DNA from: JAWODU01 sp046483125 | GTDB lineage: Bacteria > Verrucomicrobiota > Kiritimatiellia > UBA8416 > JAWODU01 | Length of the DNA: 31,751 bases | Reading direction: 5' to 3' | NCBI GenBank assembly: GCA_046483125.1 | Contig: JAWODU010000118.1 | Span: 1-31,751, forward strand | Shown: in pieces, positions 17,234 through 24,459 of the stretch | How the letters are laid out: the number at the start of each line of letters is the position of its first letter | How positions within the stretch are numbered: position 1 is the first letter of the stretch | The notes under the pieces: model-generated | What the model was told of the DNA's origin: nothing | The model's database searches: none | What the model saw: only the letters and a program-made list of their open reading frames with translations | Position numbers and translations under genes: made by a program

Positions 17234-17637
17234 AATGCCCCCCCCTTCCTAAATATCAGTCCATAATAATTGATAAGAAATCGCTTTTCAGGCGGCACGG
17301 GCACGCGCCCGCTGAAACCGGTCTGAAGGGGCGCTTTCACGGTGGAAATGTAGCGGAACCGGACTGGCGATGTCAAATCCGGCTGAAAGCTATTAAGTGA
17401 AGTCTTGAGTTGCCAGTCGAATTTACCCTTTGAGGATCGGTGTATTCCCGTGTAGAAATCGATTTCTCTCTGCTTAATCTGCATTGAAGGATTGTTCGCC
17501 AGAGAAATCCTTAAGGCTTCTCCAAGTGTCAACCCTTCGCCCGCTTCGGCCTGAAATCCGGTAAGGAGAATAGCCAATGTCAGAATGCCAGCCGAGATCA
17601 GATACTTCTTTTCTCTCATACAGTTCCTATTTGCCAT
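17194..17637 (-). pseudogene. Truncated outer-membrane efflux protein (TolC/OEP type), N-terminal fragment
   Basis: 147 codons, of which roughly the first 115 look genuine. A signal peptide (KKYLISAGILTLAILLTGFQ, cleaved near AEA) is followed by LTLGEALRISLANNPSMQ, the canonical start of the OEP/TolC family. The family needs more than 400 residues, with two long repeats to build the barrel and alpha-tunnel; here the frame runs into xylB and ends 40 nt inside it with unrelated residues (RQTEICSWGWT). The break therefore lies about 17240-17300. An alternative start is ATG 17619. I read it as a gene cut off by the rearrangement that placed xylB next to it, and probably not functional. Confidence 0.7.
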
Positions 17638-17971
17638 TACTGAAAACTAATGAATTTCTGTTGCCGGATCAAGCCAATGAACGCAATGCTTTCCTCCGTG
17701 AGAGCCTTCCCTTCTGTCCGTAGTCCATAGTCCGTAGTCAGTCGTCTGTTCTTTCCCTTCAGTCCATGTGTTGAGTTCATCGTCTTCTTAGAATGACATG
17801 GTGCGCCATGCAAAAAGTCCGTAAACATCTTTTGCGCCGCTTTGTTGCCTGCCACCGTCAGCATCGGCTCCCGTTCACGATCGACATGATTACCGCAGCT
17901 CTGCACGCGGGCTTCGCTGCATCGGGTAAGTACATCGTTCCGATTAAGCGCGGAAGTCTCTGTTAACGCAG
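17638..17971. other. 334-nt intergenic gap with a 7-nt tandem repeat
   Basis: It lies between the tolC fragment and the 1423-codon gene. It holds the GTCCGTA repeat at 17716-17750. A small minus-strand open frame (17637-17906) translates across that repeat and lacks family features or an SD, so I do not call it a gene. No terminator is evident after the large gene. Confidence 0.5.
17716..17750. repeat. 7-nt-period tandem repeat (GTCCGTA)
   Basis: Consecutive 7-nt units GTCCGTA, GTCCATA, GTCCGTA, GTCAGTC, GTCTGTT. The first three are near-identical and the last two are degenerate. Confidence 0.75.
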
Positions 17972-20900
17972 TTATTCCAGCGTCACCATTCTGAAGTCGC
18001 GGGGGCGGATGGGCAGAACCAGGACATTTCCGTCTTCAATCCTGACGGCTGTGCGGGCAGCTTCTTTTTCTGCACGCTGATTCTCATCCAGCAGAAAATC
18101 GTCGATACTGTCGCCGCCGACCCCGAAAACGTCATTTTCGGAACTCAGGATGTCCGATACCGGCTTGTCCATGGCAGCTTCAACCTGTTTCTTCGTGCTG
18201 CCTTTGACATAATCTTCCCCTGCCGGCGGCGAATAGCTGCTGTCAAGCGCCTGAACTTCAAGCGGTTCTTCCAGACCGAGCGCGTCAACATCCAGTTTGA
18301 TTCGCAGAAAGACCTCTTCCTTCTGCCGGTTTGAACCAATCAGGAGCACCTTCCCCGACTGCCTGTATAATGACACGAGCTCGGCGCCTTCCGCATCGTC
18401 ATAGTCGACAAACCGTTCGTTGTCCCAGTAAGGATGAAACGCGACCTGGGGATCCAGTGCTCCCCACGTCTCCAGGTCATCCCAGTAGCGGTTATATACC
18501 CAGCTTCCCTGGCCTTCATACACCGTGGCCACTTCGTAGTGCGCAAACTGGCTCTGTGCCTGCCGCGCCATTCGCCATTGCCATTTGGGGAACTGGTCCC
18601 TGCCCTTGTCACCGAAGCCGCCTTCAGAGATGAACGGCATGTAGAAAGACGAGGTGCCCCACAGGCGTGAATTCTGAATCACTTCAAACCGTGCCTTGGA
18701 CGTGCTGTCAATCCAGTCACGGGAATTCAGACTGACAATCGGGGTATTCTCACCGTCAAGGCAGGCATCCGCAAACACCAGCCCGGGGTATTGCCAGGAT
18801 CGCGTATGGTGCGCGATAAACATCGCCTTCTTATCGTGGGCATGAAAGATGTTGCGCCAGCGCTTCATCAACTCCCTGAACTGGAAGTTGTCCGTGCCGG
18901 GCTGATGGGTGCCGTCCGGCAGACGGACCGACATGCCGGACGCCAGGTTGTGGATCTTCTCCTCGTAGCACTCGTCGAGGTAGATCGCCGTCCAGATCCC
19001 GCGGCCGATCCACTCGTTCATCTCCCAGCACAGGTAGTTCACAAACGACGGAGTCAGCGAGACGCCGCCCGACTTTCCGCTGCGCCATTCCCAGCCGTCA
19101 AAAGCGCCGGCCCGGCAACTGAACCACTTCTTCGAAAGGTACATCGTCCGATAACCGCGTGGCATGGCCGCTTTCATGCTCGGGATACAACTCTCGGCAT
19201 ACTCCCAGCTTGCCCCGGCCTTCGGGTTTTTCGGATCCGTCGCCGGGAACAATTGCATCGATCCGGCCTTTGGATTCATCGGCCACGGCCGAAAGGCGTC
19301 GAAAATTACGGCACTCTCCGGATCGCGCGGTGATTCCGCCCGCTCGTAGTAGCGATAGTCCGGGGAATGAGGACGCGCAGGATGCGGCAGAATCCCGAAA
19401 ACAATCGGCCGGTCCGGCTTGTAATCCACAGCTTCCGCCACCAGGTTCAAAACCAGTATGACCTGCTCGCTCTCACGGCGGACCTCGATCGCACTGACCT
19501 CCTTGGACTGTTGCCAACCCGCAAGATTATCGCAGAACCAGAACAAACCCCGGTTCATGTCGTTTATGTCCAGGTGTCCGATTGCCCCGTATGCCCGGCG
19601 GTTGGCGCGGTAGTCGTGCCGGAACTGCTCCCATGTGAGATCCGGTTTGGACCGCTTCTGCTTCTTGAACTCGCGCCACGGAACCGACGGGACACGTGAT
19701 TCGAACAGCAATGCATCGTCATCCCCTTCAATATTACGCGCGGAAACACCCCGTGCGCCGATAGGATAGTAAAGCAGACGCTTAGCCAGAGACGAATGGA
19801 GCGGAAACTCCATGCGAAGCGGCCGCAAGGTGCTTTTCGGCTGGAGCTCGATTTCGAACCGGAGCATGCCGTCATACTCAGTTCGACAATTGACCTCAAG
19901 GTCGCAGCGGTCGCCTTCAAAGCGTGCGGCCCATTCGGCATGAGTTTCTTTGGTGGTCAGGTCACCGGTCTTTTTACCGCTCAGCCGGGCGCCTTTGCCC
20001 TCGATGAGGCGCACCGCGCCGGCCAGCAGATTCACGCCGTCCGCGAAGATGCCATGCGGCAGACCGTCTTCACCCAATACATATCGCGTCATCCGCGTTT
20101 CGACTGCGTCTGCGGTCGTTTTCAGCGGCGTCCACGGCTCGGGCACAAAATCCAGAATCCCGGCGCGGCAATGGCGCCAGGGATCCTCCTTATACTCCCA
20201 CGCCTGGCTTTCTTCGATTACCGCTGTCCCCTTATCATCATGGATCTGGAAGCTCACGACATAGTCATCGTACGGCAATACCTGGCCGTCATTGAGGCGT
20301 GAGTAGAAACTGCCGCGGCCGCCCTCTTTATCAGCACGGCGTTCCATTTCCAGCGGGCCGCGCACCACTTTTCCATCGGCATCGGTCAGGAACACTGTTG
20401 CCGCATCGGCCGCGGCCCCCTCGGGCAGGAGCGGGTTAAGCGTGAAGTCCAGGCGCTGAAGCGACCATTTGAAGTCAACCCGGGTCATGTAGAGTTTGAT
20501 GGGTTCCAGGCGGCCTTTCCAGCGCTGCATCGCCTGTTGAATTTCATCGCTTGCCAGCGAGTCGTCGTAGCCAACGATCTCGTCAATTTCGATCAATGGC
20601 CGCTCACCATTCTTGACCTTTACGCCGTCATCGACTCCGAACTCGACATACAGCGGCTCGATCTGCCGCACGACCTCCTCGTCATCCCGCCATAAGCGTG
20701 TCTTGCGATCGCCGTTGACCCAGACAGCACCGCCCCCGAACCAGCGATCGTGCCATGCCGCCACCACGTGCATCCAATGTCCGGGGTCCACCGGCCAGCG
20801 TCTGCGCTCGAGATTGCGGCAGCGCGGGACTCTTGCTTCCATGAATTTGACGATCTTATCCGTATGGGTGTCGCGCCCATAGAAACGAACCACGGACAGG

Positions 20901-22243
20901 CTCATCGGTTTATCGGGCGGCGTGTGGTGCCAGTAGCCGGTGGTGTCGTCCCAGTTCACCGGGCGCATCCAGAATTCAACGGCGCCGTTCAAGCTGTTCA
21001 GGCCCTTGAGAGGAATTCTCGGAAATCCCACCTCCGGATCGATGACCCATCCTTTGCCCCGTATGCCCGGGATCAACAGCTTCTTGAGCAGCTCTTCCTC
21101 CAGCTCGATCATGATTGACCCTGCCCCAGCCTTATCCAGGTCGAGCTCGCGCCCTTGATCCAGCGATGCATGAAAGACCGTGGCCTGCTTCCTGAAATAG
21201 GGTTTGTCGAAATCGAGCGGACGGATAAGCCGAGTGTCGCGCCACAGCATCACCGGCCGTTCATAGAATATCCGGTCTCGCGTCGATACGCGGAATTCAT
21301 CGATCGTGCCGGTGAATGCCTGGTCCATGCGCAAGCTGTTGCCGATCACAAGTTCAACCTGACCGCGCCCCATGAAATGATAGTCGTTGTAGCGTTCGCT
21401 GAGGTACCAGGCCACGTCAAACCCGTTGACCTTCAAGCGTGCATCCCACGGCTCTCCCCCGCCCGGCGTCGGGTGCGGCTGATTGTAGACGACCACGTGA
21501 TTCCATTCACCGGCGGAGACAGGTTCGGGCGAAATGATTGTCGCATCCTTGGCAAGAATCTGTTCACGCGCCGCCTGGCTGATCGGCCGGTCAACATTCG
21601 GATTCGATCCGGGGTTGCCATGCGGCTTGCGAAGCTTCAGCTCCAGCCGGCCGTCCGGATGCAGCAGTAGCCGACTTTCGTCGCCGGCAACGGAAAAGAG
21701 ACAAACCGTCGTTTCCGGCAGCGTATCAAAACGAAACGAGCACTCCACGCTTCGAGGCGCCTGTATCCCAACCCGCAAGGCCCCTGTTCCGCTACAGGCC
21801 GCGCCTTTCCCGAATCGACCGTTGTCAACCTGCTCCATCCCGTCAGGAAGAGTCATGATGCAACGCCGGTCGCTGTAGTCGAAAATCATGCCCGGTTTCG
21901 CATTGCTTTCATCCACCGGCGCTTTCTTGAAATCGTCCGGCGTCATGCTCGGCAGTTCGACACCACCGATTTTCTCCCCGCCGTCCAGATCATCCAGGCT
22001 GATGTCGAGCATCTCGTCGGAGCGCTGCTTCTGCACCTGCTTCACCAGTTGCTTTTGCGCCGTATCGGCCGGCGGACCGAAGTGCAGCAGCAGTTCAGTT
22101 CCGTCATCGCTGTTATACTCCCGCCACCACGCCTCACCATAAGAATAGCGGGGCCCCCGTGCGGCAAAGAGCGATCCGGCTGTGGCGAGAAGACAGATCG
22201 CGGCCGTTCCGCGGGCATACTTATACATTCCATCAGAAATCAT
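17972..22243 (-). CDS. Large secreted LamG-containing protein with glycoside-hydrolase-like C-terminal half
   Basis: 1423 residues with an N-terminal signal (AAICLLATAGSLFAARG) and no later membrane segment, so exported. Residues about 150-320 form a LamG/concanavalin-like domain ending TGTIDEFRVS; about 360-570 look like a second one (NGAVEFWMRP ... IEIDEIVGYDD). From about residue 690 to 1280 a Trp/Tyr-rich region (LLYYPIGARGVSARNIEGDD, GLFWFCDNLAGW, WTAIYLDECYEE near 1085) resembles DUF6067 and GH123-like proteins with a TIM-barrel catalytic region. The Asp-Glu pair in YLDECYEE is a candidate active site. Substrate is unknown; a plant or algal polysaccharide is inferred from the neighbours. 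SD AGGGA precedes ATG 22243; ATG 22228 is also possible. The C-terminal 150 residues form a beta-rich tail. Confidence 0.78.
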   Translation of the reverse strand: MISDGMYKYARGTAAICLLATAGSLFAARGPRYSYGEAWWREYNSDDGTELLLHFGPPADTAQKQLVKQVQKQRSDEMLDISLDDLDGGEKIGGVELPSMTPDDFKKAPVDESNAKPGMIFDYSDRRCIMTLPDGMEQVDNGRFGKGAACSGTGALRVGIQAPRSVECSFRFDTLPETTVCLFSVAGDESRLLLHPDGRLELKLRKPHGNPGSNPNVDRPISQAAREQILAKDATIISPEPVSAGEWNHVVVYNQPHPTPGGGEPWDARLKVNGFDVAWYLSERYNDYHFMGRGQVELVIGNSLRMDQAFTGTIDEFRVSTRDRIFYERPVMLWRDTRLIRPLDFDKPYFRKQATVFHASLDQGRELDLDKAGAGSIMIELEEELLKKLLIPGIRGKGWVIDPEVGFPRIPLKGLNSLNGAVEFWMRPVNWDDTTGYWHHTPPDKPMSLSVVRFYGRDTHTDKIVKFMEARVPRCRNLERRRWPVDPGHWMHVVAAWHDRWFGGGAVWVNGDRKTRLWRDDEEVVRQIEPLYVEFGVDDGVKVKNGERPLIEIDEIVGYDDSLASDEIQQAMQRWKGRLEPIKLYMTRVDFKWSLQRLDFTLNPLLPEGAAADAATVFLTDADGKVVRGPLEMERRADKEGGRGSFYSRLNDGQVLPYDDYVVSFQIHDDKGTAVIEESQAWEYKEDPWRHCRAGILDFVPEPWTPLKTTADAVETRMTRYVLGEDGLPHGIFADGVNLLAGAVRLIEGKGARLSGKKTGDLTTKETHAEWAARFEGDRCDLEVNCRTEYDGMLRFEIELQPKSTLRPLRMEFPLHSSLAKRLLYYPIGARGVSARNIEGDDDALLFESRVPSVPWREFKKQKRSKPDLTWEQFRHDYRANRRAYGAIGHLDINDMNRGLFWFCDNLAGWQQSKEVSAIEVRRESEQVILVLNLVAEAVDYKPDRPIVFGILPHPARPHSPDYRYYERAESPRDPESAVIFDAFRPWPMNPKAGSMQLFPATDPKNPKAGASWEYAESCIPSMKAAMPRGYRTMYLSKKWFSCRAGAFDGWEWRSGKSGGVSLTPSFVNYLCWEMNEWIGRGIWTAIYLDECYEEKIHNLASGMSVRLPDGTHQPGTDNFQFRELMKRWRNIFHAHDKKAMFIAHHTRSWQYPGLVFADACLDGENTPIVSLNSRDWIDSTSKARFEVIQNSRLWGTSSFYMPFISEGGFGDKGRDQFPKWQWRMARQAQSQFAHYEVATVYEGQGSWVYNRYWDDLETWGALDPQVAFHPYWDNERFVDYDDAEGAELVSLYRQSGKVLLIGSNRQKEEVFLRIKLDVDALGLEEPLEVQALDSSYSPPAGEDYVKGSTKKQVEAAMDKPVSDILSSENDVFGVGGDSIDDFLLDENQRAEKEAARTAVRIEDGNVLVLPIRPRDFRMVTLE

Positions 22244-22312
22244 AACTGTCCCTGGGTTAAAATGATTGATAATCGACGACCGATAACCACGGATGGAGAC
22301 TCAAGTGAACCA

Positions 22313-22327
22313 GAACCGCCTCGGTTC
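22313..22327. promoter_or_regulatory. Possible operator upstream of the 1423-residue protein gene
   Basis: GAACCG-CCT-CGGTTC is a 6-nt perfect inverted repeat with a 3-nt centre, about 70 nt upstream of the start codon. The size and position suit a dimeric regulator, but no regulator gene is in the window. Confidence 0.25.
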
Positions 22328-22344
22328 AAGAATAAAATTGACTT

Positions 22345-22838
22345 TCATTGTAACAGATCCCCCTCTCCATATGCAAGCTGGTGCAGATAGTGACCGATCT
22401 CAGTGACGACCTTATTGTTCCCCGCAAAGCCGGTAAGGATCATATGCGCCGGCTCATCCAGTATCCCGTTGCCGCCCACCGGCTTGAGCGCAAGCTTCTC
22501 CGCCGCGCACCTGCAGCATATCTCCCGACTGTATGACGGCCAAAGACGCTTCCGCCGCTTCCGCGGTCGAACGCAACTTGAAACGGAGGGTCCGACCAGC
22601 CTCAAGATCGACTTGTCCACACAGATGCAGCCACTTCACTGAACCGTCCGGCCACCAGGCAGCAGGATGTCCCTCCATGACAAAACGAGTGTCTTCAGCC
22701 CCCTCCGCCAGAAACCAACCCCCCCCCCTCGCACAGCACGCCTCTGGCAAGCGGAACGCTCCCTGATATCACCTCACCCGCGCGATCGATCCCGGCCGTC
22801 TCCGTGATCGAAAACCCAGTAATTTCATCCCCTGGCAT
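22345..22838 (-). pseudogene. Frameshifted remnant of a PcRGLX/YetA-like polysaccharide protein
   Basis: Three minus-strand frames join into one family-like N-terminus. Frame 1, from ATG 22838, reads EITGFSITETAG ... GSVPLARGVLCEGG. After a run of ten Gs (22719-22728), frame 2 reads WFLAEGAEDTRFVMEGHPAA then WWPDGSVKWLHL. Near 22500-22510 frame 3 takes over with KLALKPVGGNGILDEPAHMI and stops at 22345. The order (P-L-x-R-G, then W-P-D-G-S-V-K-W) is that of the N-terminal RIFT-barrel domain of PcRGLX/YetA-like proteins, which are linked to rhamnogalacturonan and other polysaccharides. Each shift equals one extra base. Full-length relatives are several hundred residues, so the 3' part is lost too. 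It lies between GH10 and the large secreted gene, on the same strand. Confidence 0.65.
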
Positions 22839-23110
22839 CTGATTTCACACCCGATTCATGTTCGTTTGATGCGTGCACCCATTCCGTGGACGAATTTCGG
22901 CAATGTCAGTCGACCGAGGTATAATCCCGCTACTATACAACCACACGACCACAGTCCCTTAGAATCAATTTCGAGGCTCAAAAATCACCTCTAAGGACTG
23001 TTTCAACCGCCGGAATTGCCCCTAACTCCTTCACTCCCAGTCACTTACCGTGGTCCGCCCCCCATACCTAACCCCATACCTTAACTCGATTTGCGGGACA
23101 GATATTCGCA
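22839..23110. other. Intergenic remnant region with a hairpin and a 12-13-nt direct repeat
   Basis: No gene seen. The segments 22952-22962 and 22991-23000 can pair (10 bp, one bulge). CCCCATACCTAA (23060-23071) is repeated as CCCCATACCTTAA (23072-23084). TTGCGGGACAG (23091-23101) also occurs at 27198-27208. It may be the debris of a mobile element. Confidence 0.4.
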
Positions 23111-24352
23111 TCAGCCGGGGAGGACGACCCGAATATCCGATGTGCCTTCGGCGGAACGATGGTCAAAACTCGTTTCCGTTGATGTGCCGACGAGTTGCAG
23201 ATCGTACTTGCCGTAAAAACCATTGAGCACGGCCGCTCCGCTGGAATCAGTAATCAGCGTTTTATCCGTTGTCCATTCGGAATGGATGAGCGTGTGGAGC
23301 CTTTCATACGCCGGTTTGGGACTCAGGTCGAGCCGTAATAGCCCCGCGGGAGCGTTCTTCCAGCAACCATCACGCAGATCCCACCATGTGATGGCTTCTA
23401 CGGAAGGGTGACTGAACAAGAGCGTATAGAACGATTCGACGTATTCACACTGTCGTTTTTCTCCTTCCGGTGTCGACGGCCAATCTTGCCAATTTGCTTC
23501 GTCAAAGGGTACGTCGTCAGGGATGCGTTTTCCGCTTAAAACGGTGGTTTCCGTAAAGTGAATCGGAAGCTCGAATCTGGCGTATTCTTCGCAGACCTCC
23601 CAGAGACGTTTCAGTTCCCACTCGCCGCCGTGCATGTGGGATTGGATGCCGATTGCGTCAATCGGGGCACCGCGGTCGGTCAATTCAGCCAGCTGTTTTT
23701 GGTACTCGGGGGAGACATTGAAATCATTAACGAGAAGTACGGCTTCGGGCGCGGCGTCATGGGCCCATTCAAGACATTGACTGGCGACATCAGCCGGTCC
23801 CTCGCGCGCAACCCATTTCCCCAGTCCGTTATCAAAATCAGCGGAAACAGTGGACTCATTGATGACGTCCCAGTGCTTGATGTAAGTGCGGAAGCCATTG
23901 GCTACGTTCCTAACGCGTTTTTGTAGCATTTCACGTGCTTCGTCGGGATCGTCCGGGCCCCATGAGGGCCACACCGAATGCCAGACAAGGGGGTGTCCTT
24001 TGGGCGTAATACAATGATCGGAGCACCAGGCGGCCATCGCTTTGAGCCTTTCTTCCTGTTTTTCACCCGGTTCTCGTTCATAGGTGCCCCAGTAAAATGG
24101 GAGCGTGGCGAAATTAAAGAGTTTTTCGAACCTGGTTTTGTAACTTCTCTGTTCCTCGGATTGATTCTCGGGTTCAAGCGGGTAGATGTTGCATCCGAAA
24201 AGGAATTGATGTGATTTTTGTTTGGCGCGGACTCGGGCTCCAGCGACTTTTTCGCCGTTTTTGTCGGTAATTGTGAGGTAGATTTTGCCTTTCCGGTATT
24301 GTTCGATGCGCCTGTTTGCCGATTCGAGGAGGTTATTTTGCTTGTTATTCAT
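23111..24352 (-). CDS. GH10 endo-1,4-beta-xylanase, no signal peptide
   Basis: 413 residues. The catalytic (beta/alpha)8 barrel carries the GH10 motifs KGHPLVWH (118-125), HWDVINES with acid/base Glu166, AIGIQSHMHG (about 233-242) and IHFTETTV with nucleophile Glu268. An N-terminal module (about 20-52: GKIYLTITDKNGEKVAGARV, then HQFLFGCNIY) is the beta-domain I associate with many GH10 proteins from environmental bacteria. The enzyme cleaves internal beta-1,4-xylosidic bonds. The N-terminus is hydrophilic with no signal peptide, so it should act on imported oligosaccharides, unless secreted by an unknown route. It lies downstream of clpB, separated by a terminator. Confidence 0.93.
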   Translation of the reverse strand: MNNKQNNLLESANRRIEQYRKGKIYLTITDKNGEKVAGARVRAKQKSHQFLFGCNIYPLEPENQSEEQRSYKTRFEKLFNFATLPFYWGTYEREPGEKQEERLKAMAAWCSDHCITPKGHPLVWHSVWPSWGPDDPDEAREMLQKRVRNVANGFRTYIKHWDVINESTVSADFDNGLGKWVAREGPADVASQCLEWAHDAAPEAVLLVNDFNVSPEYQKQLAELTDRGAPIDAIGIQSHMHGGEWELKRLWEVCEEYARFELPIHFTETTVLSGKRIPDDVPFDEANWQDWPSTPEGEKRQCEYVESFYTLLFSHPSVEAITWWDLRDGCWKNAPAGLLRLDLSPKPAYERLHTLIHSEWTTDKTLITDSSGAAVLNGFYGKYDLQLVGTSTETSFDHRSAEGTSDIRVVLPG

Positions 24353-24382
24353 AACTTAGTTTTTCCGGCCCTTCTTTTATGG

Positions 24383-24422
24383 GACAGCCAAAAGCAAAAA
24401 CAGGGGAGATTGAACACCCCTG
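24383..24422 (-). terminator. Rho-independent terminator after clpB
   Basis: On the minus strand CAGGGG (24417-24422) pairs with CCCCTG (24401-24406) across a 10-nt loop, followed by TTTTTGCTTTT. It lies about 40 nt past the clpB stop and ends clpB transcription before the GH10 gene. Confidence 0.75.
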
Positions 24423-24459
24423 CCTTCAGTTCAGGAATTGAATCGTAATGTGCTCATTG

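Noticed and set aside
17637..17906. 89-codon minus-strand open frame
   Set aside because: It reads across the GTCCGTA tandem repeat, has no SD or family features and is likely spurious.
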